Part shown: positions 18,936 to 28,166 of the stretch, in pieces
Numbering within the stretch: position 1 is the stretch's first letter
How the letters are laid out: each line of letters starts with the position of its first letter
DNA from: an uncultured Prochlorococcus sp.
GTDB lineage: Bacteria; Cyanobacteriota; Cyanobacteriia; PCC-6307; Cyanobiaceae
Assembly: GCA_902564235.1 (NCBI GenBank)
Contig: CACFAG010000001.1
Location: 191,284 to 237,868, forward strand
Length of the DNA stretch: 46,585 nt
Direction of reading: 5' to 3'
Program-made: the position numbers and the translations under genes
Notes under the pieces: model-generated
Database searches by the model: none
Seen by the model: the letters and a program-made list of their open reading frames with translations, nothing else
What the model was told of the DNA's origin: nothing

Positions 18936-20033
18936 ATGAGCCTTGAAGAAAAGAAAAAAACTGAATCAAAAGAAAAAGACAAGGCATTAAGTCTCGTCTT
19001 AGGTCAAATAGAAAGAAATTTTGGACGAGGTTCAATAATGAGACTTGGTGACGCCTCAAGAATGAAAGTAGAAACAATATCTACTGGAGCTCTCACCTTA
19101 GATTTAGCATTAGGAGGAGGCTATCCAAAAGGAAGAGTAGTAGAAGTTTACGGACCAGAAAGTTCAGGAAAAACTACATTAACGCTTCACGCGATTGCGG
19201 AAGTCCAAAAAAATGGAGGAGTAGCTGCATTTGTAGATGCTGAGCATGCACTCGATCCAGTTTATGCGGCCTCTTTAGGAGTTGATGTTGAAAATTTATT
19301 AGTTTCACAGCCAGATACTGGTGAAATGGCTCTAGAAATAGTTGACCAACTTATAAGATCGAGTGCGGTAGATCTTGTAGTTGTTGACTCGGTCGCAGCA
19401 CTAACCCCAAGAGCCGAGATAGAAGGAGAGATGGGAGATCACGTAATTGGAAGCCAAGCAAGGCTAATGAGCCAAGCAATGAGGAAAATAACAGGAAATA
19501 TTGGCAAATCAGGATGTACGGTAATATTCCTGAATCAATTACGCCTAAAAATTGGCGTTACATACGGCAATCCAGAAACAACCACAGGAGGTAATGCATT
19601 AAAATTTTACGCCTCAGTAAGACTTGATATCAGAAGAATTCAAACTCTTAAAAGAGGTACTGAGGAATATGGCATAAGAGCAAAAGTGAAAGTAGCAAAA
19701 AACAAAGTTGCACCACCATTTAGAATTGCAGAATTTGATATTCTCTTTGGGAAAGGTATTAGTACAACAGGATGCTTATTAGATTTAGCAGAAGAGACTA
19801 ATATCATCATAAGAAGAGGTGCTTGGTATAGTTATGAAGGAGAAAATATTGGACAAGGAAGAGATAATACAATTATTTGGCTTGATCAAAACTTAGAAAT
19901 CAGGAATAAAGTAGAATCTATGGTTAAAGAGAAATTAACAGAAGGAACTGAAGTCAGTTCTAATTCAATGAAAGCATTAAATAGCAATCCTGCTAATACA
20001 ATCGCTGTTAATGATATAAAAACAGTAGCTTAG
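18936..20033 (+). CDS. recA: Recombinase RecA
   Basis: ATP-dependent strand-exchange recombinase and co-protease for LexA, 365 residues. Walker [10 protein letters not shown] is near 71-79, Walker [11 protein letters not shown] near 150, and loop L2 [27 protein letters not shown] is present. The polar C-terminus (about 335-365) is typical. The start is preceded by a leader carrying the LexA box. The stop lies 2 bases from the convergent stop of the DUF2839 gene, leaving no room for a terminator. Confidence 0.98.
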   Translation: MSLEEKKKTESKEKDKALSLVLGQIERNFGRGSIMRLGDASRMKVETISTGALTLDLALGGGYPKGRVVEVYGPESSGKTTLTLHAIAEVQKNGGVAAFVDAEHALDPVYAASLGVDVENLLVSQPDTGEMALEIVDQLIRSSAVDLVVVDSVAALTPRAEIEGEMGDHVIGSQARLMSQAMRKITGNIGKSGCTVIFLNQLRLKIGVTYGNPETTTGGNALKFYASVRLDIRRIQTLKRGTEEYGIRAKVKVAKNKVAPPFRIAEFDILFGKGISTTGCLLDLAEETNIIIRRGAWYSYEGENIGQGRDNTIIWLDQNLEIRNKVESMVKEKLTEGTEVSSNSMKALNSNPANTIAVNDIKTVA

Positions 20034-20035
20034 AT

Positions 20036-20281
20036 TTATAAAGAATCAGCTAAAGTCCACCACCCAGCAGCAGGGCCTATAAATCTCACTACAATCCATA
20101 AGATTACTAACCCTCCGATTCCAAACCAACTGGCCTTAATACTTAATTTAATTAGGTTATCTCTTTGATTGATTGTAAAGGGAAGCCATTCAAATAATCT
20201 TGAAGACTCATCAATTTTAGTTTTAGTATTATTTTTTTTTGGAGGTAAACCAAGTATTTTACGTCTTTTTGCTTCTCCCAT
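20036..20281 (-). CDS. DUF2839-type small membrane protein
   Basis: 81 residues. It starts MGEAKRRKILGLPPKK, the hallmark opening of a cyanobacterial DUF2839 family. A polar middle follows, then one hydrophobic segment at about 50-69 (SWFGIGGLVILWIVVRFIG) and a short AAGWWTLADSL end. Function is unknown. It is probably inserted in a cytoplasmic or thylakoid membrane with the basic N-terminus inside. It lies downstream of the helicase-like gene (29 bases) and converges on recA. Confidence 0.8.
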   Translation of the reverse strand: MGEAKRRKILGLPPKKNNTKTKIDESSRLFEWLPFTINQRDNLIKLSIKASWFGIGGLVILWIVVRFIGPAAGWWTLADSL

Positions 20282-20310
20282 ATTTCTTTAGTTATTTACA
20301 AAATCATAAC

Positions 20311-21759
20311 CTAATCAAAAGGTAGCATATAGTTAATTTGTTTTGAGGGTTGAATGTTTTGCAAAAGTAATCTTCCCCAGTTTCTTTTATTAGCTCTTCC
20401 ATCTAGGATTATTAACTTACCTGAATTTCTTCTTAAAGGAGAAATAGATCTTTCAAGTTTAATTCTAGCTTGAGGAAGAAAGAAGTCTCTAAACCAATCT
20501 TGAGAAAGCTTCTTTTTATAAGAGACAGTAATTGCATTAATGGGTTCTGACATATTCGGAATCGGAAGTAAAGGAATGATAATTTGTTCTGGAATTTGAA
20601 TTAAATAAGAATTCATAATCCACCAGTCAAAACTAGAGCAAAGGATTTCATTTCTACCTGGGGGAATTGTCTCTAGCAATACTCTCTTCCCGTAAGTAGA
20701 AGCTAATTCTGTAGCAAGATTATTTTTTAAATCAATATCATCAGACAACACTAGAGTTAAACCCTTTCTAAAAAGTATTAACTTTTTGCATTTGTCCAAG
20801 ATTGAATTGGTAAAAAGAGGATTATTAGGAAGCAACTGTTTAGAGGGTATATATAAAGAAATCTTTTTCTCTTCAAAATTACTCTTAAAATTAATAACCA
20901 AGTCAATATCTAAACTATGCTTTTTAAAATACATTTGGAAAAAATTATCTTTTCTCAATACTGATAAAAAAACAAATTTATTATTAGAAAAAAATTCCTT
21001 AATTTGAAAAAGTTCATCTATTGGCTGTAAATACAAATTCCAATCTAAATTCGTATCGTTTAACTTTACCCAGCATGCCCAACCTTGAGATAATGCTTTG
21101 TTGACTCTTAAAAATTTATCAGAAAAAGAAGAATTTTTATGAAAAAAGTTTGATAAGAAACTAATTTCTTTTTCATCTAAATTGATATAACTATTTCCTA
21201 AGACCTTTCTCAAGAAGAACTTTTTCGTCAACGAATCATATACTTTTAAAAATTTTTGATTGATTGATTCAAATTCTTTAAAATTTTTTGTCCAATCCTT
21301 TTTAAGTAAAGAAATCCTAAAATGATTTTTTAAATCCTGTTTTATATCCTCTATTCCTGAATAAACTATTCGATGATTTCTAAGATCACGAGAATTGGGA
21401 TCATTAAGAAAATTTTGGATAGTTATCAAGTGAACATGATGATTTGCAAAAATAAATTGATCATTTTTCAAAATAAAATTAAAACCTAGATTTTTCAATG
21501 AATCAATCTGAAATTGGTTTATAAATTGGATTTTTTCTTTAGATAAAATAAAAGTTGAATCCTCTTCCTTTAAAAATAAAGAAATCAAAATTGGAGGTAA
21601 CCAATCATAGCTAGAGAAAATTTCTGAATTAATTAGATAGGTAGAATCATTTTCAATACATTTGGAAACTATTCTCCCAAAAGAATATATGTGCTCCCAA
21701 TTAATACTTTGATATCTCAAAAAATTTTTCAAATATTGATGACTTAAAATTTCAAGCAT
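20311..21759 (-). CDS. Degenerate DinG/XPD-like helicase
   Basis: 482 residues. The C-terminal part is reminiscent of the cyanobacterial DinG-like helicases that neighbour recA. LIQIPEQIIIPLLPIPNMSEP resembles motif V with the following LPFP segment, LPQARIKLERSISPLRRNSG resembles motif VI (canonical QGxGRLIR), and GKLIILDGRANKRNWGRLLL matches the segment after it. I find no Walker A GxGKT in the N-terminal half and no DEAH box, so ATP hydrolysis is doubtful. The protein is rich in Asn, Lys, Phe and Ser. It may be a fast-evolving or decaying helicase, or a DNA-binding relic kept beside recA. Confidence 0.6.
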   Translation of the reverse strand: MLEILSHQYLKNFLRYQSINWEHIYSFGRIVSKCIENDSTYLINSEIFSSYDWLPPILISLFLKEEDSTFILSKEKIQFINQFQIDSLKNLGFNFILKNDQFIFANHHVHLITIQNFLNDPNSRDLRNHRIVYSGIEDIKQDLKNHFRISLLKKDWTKNFKEFESINQKFLKVYDSLTKKFFLRKVLGNSYINLDEKEISFLSNFFHKNSSFSDKFLRVNKALSQGWACWVKLNDTNLDWNLYLQPIDELFQIKEFFSNNKFVFLSVLRKDNFFQMYFKKHSLDIDLVINFKSNFEEKKISLYIPSKQLLPNNPLFTNSILDKCKKLILFRKGLTLVLSDDIDLKNNLATELASTYGKRVLLETIPPGRNEILCSSFDWWIMNSYLIQIPEQIIIPLLPIPNMSEPINAITVSYKKKLSQDWFRDFFLPQARIKLERSISPLRRNSGKLIILDGRANKRNWGRLLLQNIQPSKQINYMLPFD

Positions 21760-21854
21760 TTATAATTAATTTAATTTCAAAAACATGCAAAATTTATGAA
21801 CCTAATATACAAAAAATTGGTATCAATAAAAGAGGGTCTTGAATTAATTAATTT

Positions 21855-22694
21855 ATGAAAATTGGAATAGTAGGATTAGGATTAATTGGTGGTTCTTTAG
21901 GATTAAAACTCCAAAGTCTAAATCATACAATTTATGGGATAGCAAATAATGAATTTAATGAAAAAAAAGCTAAGGATAAAAAACTTGCAAATTTTGTTAG
22001 CTGTGATCTGAGCTTATTAAAAAAATGTGAGCTAATAATTTTGGCATTGCCTATCAAAGATTTGATCAGTCCGTCGCAAAAATTAGTAGCATCAATACCT
22101 CAGGAAACAATACTAACTGATGTAGGGTCTGTAAAAGAACCAATTGTAAATACATGGGAAAATTCACATCCTCTATTTATTGGATCTCATCCAATGGCAG
22201 GCACAGAAAAAAAAGGAGTTGATTCAGGTTTTGAAGGTCTCTTTAAAAATGCAAAATGGATTATTACCCCAACACAAAATAGTGATTTAAATTCAGTCAG
22301 AACTATTTCCGAGGTCATAAAATCAATGGATTGTGAAATTTACCAAGCTTCGCCAAAAGAGCATGATGAAGCAGTATCTCTAATTTCTCATTTGCCTATA
22401 TTTTTAGCTTCTGCCCTGATAGAAACTGCGCAAACAAAAAATAATCAATCTTTATTAGATCTGTCGCAAAAATTAGCTGCTACAGGATTCGCTGACACTT
22501 CAAGAGTTGGCGGAGGCAATGAACAACTAGGCCTAGATTTAGCTATTAATAATCAGATTAATGTTTTAAATTCCATAAATAATTTTAAAAATAAGCTGAA
22601 TATACTGGAATCTCTTATTAAAGAAAAAAATTGGGATTTACTTTCTAAAAAACTTGCTGAAGCAAAAGAAAACAGGCAAAATTTTATAAACTAA
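21855..22694 (+). CDS. tyrA: Prephenate/arogenate dehydrogenase
   Basis: Tyrosine biosynthesis: oxidative decarboxylation of arogenate (the usual cyanobacterial substrate, NADP-linked) or prephenate. 279 residues. The Rossmann motif GLGLIGGSLG is at 7-16. The substrate-site blocks SHPMAGTEKKGVDSG (about 114-128) and VSLISHLPIFLASAL with a conserved His are present, as is ATGFADTSRVGGGN. There is no fused chorismate mutase or ACT domain. Its last 11 bases overlap the convergent crtD end. Confidence 0.93.
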   Translation: MKIGIVGLGLIGGSLGLKLQSLNHTIYGIANNEFNEKKAKDKKLANFVSCDLSLLKKCELIILALPIKDLISPSQKLVASIPQETILTDVGSVKEPIVNTWENSHPLFIGSHPMAGTEKKGVDSGFEGLFKNAKWIITPTQNSDLNSVRTISEVIKSMDCEIYQASPKEHDEAVSLISHLPIFLASALIETAQTKNNQSLLDLSQKLAATGFADTSRVGGGNEQLGLDLAINNQINVLNSINNFKNKLNILESLIKEKNWDLLSKKLAEAKENRQNFIN

Positions 22695-24189
22695 AATTTT
22701 CTATACCTTTGGAAGCTAAAATTTGCCTTGAAACCATTAATGCAGACTGACTAACACCTGCAGTCCCCTCTCCTGGATAAATCGAATCTCCACATAACCA
22801 TAAACCTTCAAAAGGCGTCCTACTTGATAATCCAAATAAACCAAAAATATCTGGATTTTGACCAAGCCCGCCTACTATTCCATTAGGTCTTTTTGTCCAT
22901 TTTTCAAAGCCCAATGGAGTTGCTAATTCTCTATGTAGCCATTTTTCAGGATCAATATTAAATTGACTTTCCAATTCAAGGGATATTTTTTTCATGAAAC
23001 CATTTTTTTTCTTTAAGTAAGTTTGTTTATCTAGATCAAACCAATCTTTAGTTTTGGTAAAGATACTGGCAATTAAAGTAACCTCACCTTTTGGCGCTCT
23101 TCCATCACCATCATCACTAATTGATACAAATAACGAACAAAATTCTTTTGAAACAAATTGATAATGATTGGATAATGTTTTTTTAATATGTTCCTTTTTT
23201 AAGGCTGAATAAAAAACTACAGCTCCACTTGGATCAGGCAAATTATTAAGTCGATTTTTATAATTTTTTTTTCTTTCTAAAGGATCTTTCAAATGCTTGA
23301 GCAAAGATTGTGGAGGTGCGGTATAAATCACATCTTTTGCTTGATAAATAAATGATTTTTTTTTCGAATTAGCAGATAGTTGCCAACACATATTTTCGTC
23401 GTCAAAAGTTATAGAATTAACTTCTTGTCCAAAAATTAAATTAACTCCAGTTTTAATTAATGAACTTTCTAATGATTCACTTAAAGACTGCATAGATTTT
23501 TTAAGATGCCACAGACCATGTGGCTGTTGACACATCTGAAGAACAGTAGATCCATATAATGCTGCAGTACTATAAACGTCCTCTTGAGAATAAAGTTTTA
23601 GTTGAAGATTTAAGAATTTAATCAAGCGCTCATTCTTGGATAGTCCACATATCCGCAATAGATCAAAAATAGTAGATTTAAGTAAGATACCTGTGACAAG
23701 GTTTGAAGGTACTAGTGCTTTGAGAAGTTGAGAAAAATCCCAAAAATTACTTATTGGTAATACAGGATTATTATTAGCAAATATCCAATTACTTTCATGT
23801 ATTAGGGTACAAAGCTTCCAAAATCTTTGACTCCCAGGAAACTGCATTTCTCGTTCAGCAATCCATTTACTTTTTTCATACCAAATAGGTATAGGATTAC
23901 CACCATCATTTAAATCAACAATGCAAGCAGGGTCTAAAATTGTGGCTTCTGGGGCTGGAATATCTAAAAAATCAAAAATTCTAGAATGTATTCCTCCCTT
24001 CTCTAAACCAGCAACCTGAGTTGCGCCAACATCGAAAGTATAATTCTTTCTTTTAAAAGTACCGGCACATCCTCCGGCTTGAGTATGAGATTCGATTAAA
24101 GTCACTGATAAGCCTTGTTTTGATAAAATCGCTGCAGAAGTTAGTCCTGCTATACCGGCGCCTACAACAATAACTTCAGACTTTTTCAT
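22684..24189 (-). CDS. crtD: CrtD-like carotenoid desaturase (phytoene-desaturase superfamily)
   Basis: 501 residues. FAD-binding VVVGAGIAGLTSAAILSK sits at the N-terminus with GxGxxG at 10-15, followed by the GGCAGTFKRKNYTFDVGATQV substrate-domain motif. The C-terminal FAD motif is GLWLCGDSIYPGEGTAGVSQSAL. It best resembles the cyanobacterial C-3',4' desaturase CrtD; carotenoid isomerase CrtH is the main alternative. It probably acts on carotenoids at the membrane. Its ATG is 4 bases from the oppositely oriented start of the fructosamine-kinase-like gene. Confidence 0.75.
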   Translation of the reverse strand: MKKSEVIVVGAGIAGLTSAAILSKQGLSVTLIESHTQAGGCAGTFKRKNYTFDVGATQVAGLEKGGIHSRIFDFLDIPAPEATILDPACIVDLNDGGNPIPIWYEKSKWIAEREMQFPGSQRFWKLCTLIHESNWIFANNNPVLPISNFWDFSQLLKALVPSNLVTGILLKSTIFDLLRICGLSKNERLIKFLNLQLKLYSQEDVYSTAALYGSTVLQMCQQPHGLWHLKKSMQSLSESLESSLIKTGVNLIFGQEVNSITFDDENMCWQLSANSKKKSFIYQAKDVIYTAPPQSLLKHLKDPLERKKNYKNRLNNLPDPSGAVVFYSALKKEHIKKTLSNHYQFVSKEFCSLFVSISDDGDGRAPKGEVTLIASIFTKTKDWFDLDKQTYLKKKNGFMKKISLELESQFNIDPEKWLHRELATPLGFEKWTKRPNGIVGGLGQNPDIFGLFGLSSRTPFEGLWLCGDSIYPGEGTAGVSQSALMVSRQILASKGIENFSL

Positions 24190-24193
24190 TAAA

Positions 24194-25072
24194 ATGCAAA
24201 AATTATCTCCTATTGAAATTAACGAAATTTGTGAAGAATTAGGTGAAACCTATCCAAAAAGTATTGAACAAGTACATGGTGGCGATATTCATAATGCATG
24301 GCGAATAGAATTCTCAAACAAAAAGTTATTCCTTAAAAGAAACATTAGAAACAAAAAATTTCTTGAATTTGAAAAATATTGTCTCCAAAATTTGAGAAAA
24401 TATATTAATCAAGAAAACTTAGTTATTCCTGAAGTTATTGCATATAAAAATATAAAAAATATAGAGATTCTTTTAATTGAATGGATAGATATGCATAACT
24501 TTGACCAAAAAAAGCTTGGCAAAGGTTTAGTTGAATTGCACTTGAAATCAGCTGAATCTAACCCCAAAATGTTTGGGTTTCCAGTTGAGGGTTTTATCGG
24601 AACAACAGATCAGAAAAAAGGCTTAGAAGATAATTGGATAGATTGTTTTTTAAACTTAAGGATAATGCCTCAATTGTTATGTCTTAAATCGAGAATTTTA
24701 GATAAAGAAATTATAAATAAAATTAAAGAAAAAATTAAATCAGAATTGCTGAATCACAAACCAAGAAATGCTCTAGTTCATGGTGATTTATGGTCAGGCA
24801 ATGCAGGAATGGACAAAAATGGAAAGGGGGTTATATTTGACCCTGCATCTTGGTGGGCAGATAATGAAGTAGATATAGCTATGACGAAACTATTTGGAGG
24901 TTTTAGAAAAGAATTTTATGAAGAATACCATAGAATTTTTCCTATAAAAAACGGATTTGAAAAAAGAATTATTATTTATAATTTTTATCACATATTGAAT
25001 CACGCCAATATGTTTGGAGGAGGGTACTTAAACCAAGTTGAAGATTACGTAAAAGCAATTCTTAATATGTAA
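24194..25072 (+). CDS. Fructosamine kinase family protein
   Basis: 292 residues. The FN3K/FN3KRP signature is seen: an N-terminal HGGDIHNAWRIEF nucleotide-loop-like block (28-40), LKRN lysine, the catalytic loop LVHGDLWSGNAG (194-205) and Mg-binding FDPASWWADNEVDIAM (from 215). Family enzymes phosphorylate ketosamines to start deglycation of proteins; bacterial members prefer ribulosamine and erythrulosamine. Cytosolic. Its start is 4 bases from the crtD start on the other strand, so its promoter must lie inside crtD or the mRNA must be leaderless. Confidence 0.88.
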   Translation: MQKLSPIEINEICEELGETYPKSIEQVHGGDIHNAWRIEFSNKKLFLKRNIRNKKFLEFEKYCLQNLRKYINQENLVIPEVIAYKNIKNIEILLIEWIDMHNFDQKKLGKGLVELHLKSAESNPKMFGFPVEGFIGTTDQKKGLEDNWIDCFLNLRIMPQLLCLKSRILDKEIINKIKEKIKSELLNHKPRNALVHGDLWSGNAGMDKNGKGVIFDPASWWADNEVDIAMTKLFGGFRKEFYEEYHRIFPIKNGFEKRIIIYNFYHILNHANMFGGGYLNQVEDYVKAILNM

Positions 25073-25079
25073 TCTTTAA

Positions 25080-25445
25080 CTACCCTAAATATGTCTTCTT
25101 AAGATTTTGTACCTTATCTAGAACAGCTTCACGATTTTCACTGGTACGAAGATTTTGCCAGCTCCATTGACCGACAACAATGACCCCTAGCAGTTCTAGT
25201 AAACCAGGAAGAATTGGGAAAAAGTTTATCGTGTCAATGACAACTTTAATTATTATCTGAGCTATTACGACAACAGCAATTATGCCTGCCGCCTTGCCAT
25301 ACTTGCCCATTTGAGTCCAATCAACATTACCAAGGGTTTCGTTGACTTTTCCCATAACATCAGAGTACTTCTCTGAAAAACTTTTGGTTTCTGAGCTTGT
25401 ATCGGAGCCGGAGTCTTGGTTTGACTCTGGAGTGTTATCACTCAT
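25080..25445 (-). CDS. CAAD/CURT1-domain thylakoid membrane protein
   Basis: 121 residues. The acidic Ser/Asp/Glu-rich N-terminus (1-25) is followed by an amphipathic stretch and two membrane helices (about 51-72 and 77-94), then a charged amphipathic helix NREAVLDKVQNLKKTYLG. This is the CAAD domain, shared by CURT1 proteins that curve thylakoid membranes and appended to some cyanobacterial aminoacyl-tRNA synthetases. Here it is free-standing, so a CurT-like role is likely. It converges with the fructosamine kinase gene at a gap of 7 bases. Confidence 0.82.
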   Translation of the reverse strand: MSDNTPESNQDSGSDTSSETKSFSEKYSDVMGKVNETLGNVDWTQMGKYGKAAGIIAVVVIAQIIIKVVIDTINFFPILPGLLELLGVIVVGQWSWQNLRTSENREAVLDKVQNLKKTYLG

Positions 25446-25739
25446 GAATTCAGTAAACTTAATATATGAACCAGACAGTATCGGAAAAAACGTCTATTGA
25501 CTACCTTTTTGTTGTGCAAAATTCCGAACCGAAACATTTTGTATTTTTTTAGAGGCATTGGTATATATGCTTTCTGAAGATATTTAAACTTAAAATTGAT
25601 TTATAAAAACTTCACATTATGGTCTAGTTCTAACAAAAACATTAATAAATTAGAGTAATAAGAAAAATTTAAAAGTCTAAAATTTTTATTTTAATTATTA
25701 TATTTTCATAGTTTATCTCGCTAAAATTAAAGGATTTCA
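25446..25739. other. AT-rich divergent spacer, nothing resolved
   Basis: 294 bases between the divergent CURT-like and moeB genes. I see no ORF longer than a few codons, no tRNA and no clear hairpin. AT-rich segments offer many weak -10-like hexamers (for example TATATT around 25692), none compelling. Confidence 0.6.
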
Positions 25740-26921
25740 ATGTCCAAAGATATAAAATTTAATTTCTTAAACTCTGATGAAGAAGAAAGATATCAAAAAC
25801 ATTTGACCCTCAAAGAGATAGGTTATGAGGGCCAACTAAATCTTAAAAACAGCTCAGTATTATGCATTGGAGCAGGTGGGCTTGGTTCTTCAGTTTTGCT
25901 TTATCTAGCTGCAGCAGGAATTGGGAGAATTGGAATAGTTGATAACGATCAAGTTGAAAAGTCTAATCTCCAGAGACAAATAATTCATGAAACAAATACT
26001 ATTGGCAATCTTAAAATTGATTCTGCTCGGGAAAGAATTAGAAAATTCAATCCTAATTGTGAAATATTAACCTTTTCAGAGAGAATTAATCCTAAAAATT
26101 CTCTTAAATTAATAAAGGAGTTTGATGTTATTTGTGATTGCTCGGATAACTTTGGCACAAGATATTTAATAAACGATTCATGCCTGATATTAAAAAAACC
26201 CCTAGTCTTTGGAAGTGTACAAGGCTTTGAAGGGCAAGTGAGTGTTTTCAATTTATATAAAAATAGTCCTAATTTAAGAGACTTACTTCCTGAATCACCT
26301 ACAAAAAATGCTGTCCCTAGTTGTGCAGAATACGGGGTTGTAGGTGTTTCAACAGGTTTAATAGGAATTCTTCAGGTTAATGAAATTATCAAAATCATTT
26401 TGAAAAAAGGTGAAATTTTAGATGGGAAAATTTTAATTTTTGATCTATTTAATATGAATATGAAAAAATTACATCTAAAAAGTGATCAGTTAAATAAACG
26501 AATAAAAAATCTATCTCAGTTTGAGAGCTTCTATAATAGTGATGAATATTGTGGGAAAAACGATAACATTAAAAGTATTAATGCTGATGACTTTAATAGT
26601 TTATACAAAGCAAAACCTAACAAAATTCTTTTAATTGATGTTAGAGAAAATGAAGAGTTTTCTAAATCCTCAATAGAGGGATCTATCTCAATTCCCCTGA
26701 GTCATTTGAAGCAAGAAACTGACTTAAAATTTATTCAAAAAGAAAGTTTAAATAAAGAGGTTTTCACTATATGTAAATCGGGGAAACGCTCTGAAAAAGC
26801 TTCAATAATCTTGTCTAAATACAAAATTCAGTCAAGATCTGTTGAAGGCGGCATTGAAAAAATAAAAAAATATTGTGCAAATAATTTTAAGAATAAGTTA
26901 GTAATCAACTCCTCTTTTTAA
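25740..26921 (+). CDS. moeB: MoeB/ThiF-like adenylyltransferase fused to rhodanese domain
   Basis: 393 residues. The N-terminal E1-like domain (about 15-245) has the ATP motif IGAGGLGSSVLLYL (44-50 core), the NLQRQ loop and the catalytic Cys195 in VPSCAEYGVVG. The C-terminal rhodanese domain (about 280-385) has active Cys345 in CKSGKRS. Such fusions adenylate and thiolate small ubiquitin-like sulfur carriers (MoaD, ThiS). The two CxxC zinc knuckles of E. coli MoeB are absent. High-light Prochlorococcus usually lack molybdopterin synthesis, so a ThiS-like or other partner is possible. It overlaps the next convergent gene by 24 bases. Confidence 0.88.
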   Translation: MSKDIKFNFLNSDEEERYQKHLTLKEIGYEGQLNLKNSSVLCIGAGGLGSSVLLYLAAAGIGRIGIVDNDQVEKSNLQRQIIHETNTIGNLKIDSARERIRKFNPNCEILTFSERINPKNSLKLIKEFDVICDCSDNFGTRYLINDSCLILKKPLVFGSVQGFEGQVSVFNLYKNSPNLRDLLPESPTKNAVPSCAEYGVVGVSTGLIGILQVNEIIKIILKKGEILDGKILIFDLFNMNMKKLHLKSDQLNKRIKNLSQFESFYNSDEYCGKNDNIKSINADDFNSLYKAKPNKILLIDVRENEEFSKSSIEGSISIPLSHLKQETDLKFIQKESLNKEVFTICKSGKRSEKASIILSKYKIQSRSVEGGIEKIKKYCANNFKNKLVINSSF

Positions 26922-28058
26922 ATCAACTCCCACATTTGCATAATGCTTATGACAAACCATTTCAGAGTAGACATCCGCAAGTTCAAAGTATGAAGGTTCA
27001 TTTTTACACCTCCCAGTAATGACAACTTCTGTATCTGCAGGTTTCTTTAAAAGCGTTTGATGTATTGATTCTACAGGTAGCAGCTCTAAATCAACAGTTG
27101 GATTCAATTCATCTAAAATTATTGTTTTGTACAAACCAGACAAAATAGCAGCTTTAGCAATTTCCCATGCTCTTTCAGCCTCAACGTAGTCAATTGGTTG
27201 TTGCTGACCTCTCCATACGATGGCATCTCTGCCTGAACGCAAATGGTCTACTAAATGCGGGTAACTCTCTCTCAAAGCTTCTATAGCAGCATCTTCGGTA
27301 TAACCATTCCCACCTTTCAACCACTGTAATATTAAAACCCTATGACTTTTATCTTGAGATATTCCTTTCCCGATAGCTTGAAGAGCCTTACCAAGTGCAC
27401 TTGTAGATTTACCCTTTCCTTCACCTGTATAAATCTCAATTCCACCAATAGAACTACTTTGTCTGGTTAGTGTTGATAAGTCTCCTGTCAAACGTGGTCT
27501 CATTTCTGAATGGAGTTGAGATATTCTTACCAAAGAGGAAGGAGCTGCTCTTCCGGTAATAATTATTTCTAATCCATCTGGACGATTTTGAAGAGATTCA
27601 ACTACTTCATTGATATCAAGCATTCCTAAATCAAGAACTGGGTTCAACTCATCTAGCACAACTACAGAATAAAGAGAACTAGCAATTGCGCCTTTAGCAA
27701 TATTCCAACCTCTCTCAGCTTCACCAATATCAAACTTTGTCACTTGGTCAGCAGTAAAGAACTCAGATCTTCCTGTCCTAACATGGTCAATTAAGTGTGG
27801 AAAGCCTCTTTGCAAAGCCTCTATAGCTGAATCCTCGTCATATGACCTCTCAGGACCTTTTAAAAATCTTAGAAGTAAAACTCTAGACTGTCTTTTTTCG
27901 CATATTCCTAATCCTATTGTCCTGAGAACTACTCCTAAAGCAGCCTGACTTTTTCCCTTACCCTCACCATCATAAACATGTAATTGACCTTTAGACCTCT
28001 CTTGACTGTCACTTGCAGTGACAATTCCAATTCTTTTATTTCTACTCGTATTCGTCAA
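26898..28058 (-). CDS. Tandem-duplicated CobO/BtuR-like adenosyltransferase
   Basis: 386 residues made of two full copies of the corrinoid adenosyltransferase domain. Copy 1 has the P-loop GEGKGKSQ (31-38), VVVLDELNPVLDL and EIIITGRAAPSSL. Copy 2 has GEGKGKST (212-219), TIILDELNPTVDL and EVVITGRCKNEP, then VGVDLKRGVDY, matching the family's end. The family adenylates cob(I)alamin or cobyrinate with ATP. A two-domain chain is unusual because the normal enzyme is a homodimer of about 200 residues. It could be a fused dimer or a paralogue with another job. Confidence 0.82.
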   Translation of the reverse strand: MTNTSRNKRIGIVTASDSQERSKGQLHVYDGEGKGKSQAALGVVLRTIGLGICEKRQSRVLLLRFLKGPERSYDEDSAIEALQRGFPHLIDHVRTGRSEFFTADQVTKFDIGEAERGWNIAKGAIASSLYSVVVLDELNPVLDLGMLDINEVVESLQNRPDGLEIIITGRAAPSSLVRISQLHSEMRPRLTGDLSTLTRQSSSIGGIEIYTGEGKGKSTSALGKALQAIGKGISQDKSHRVLILQWLKGGNGYTEDAAIEALRESYPHLVDHLRSGRDAIVWRGQQQPIDYVEAERAWEIAKAAILSGLYKTIILDELNPTVDLELLPVESIHQTLLKKPADTEVVITGRCKNEPSYFELADVYSEMVCHKHYANVGVDLKRGVDY

Positions 28059-28166
28059 TTGAACAAATTTAATTGATTTAATCTAATATATAAATAAGAA
28101 TATTATTAAAGATTTAATAATAAATTCAACCTATTCATATGTAATTTGAATTTTAAAGTAATTAAC

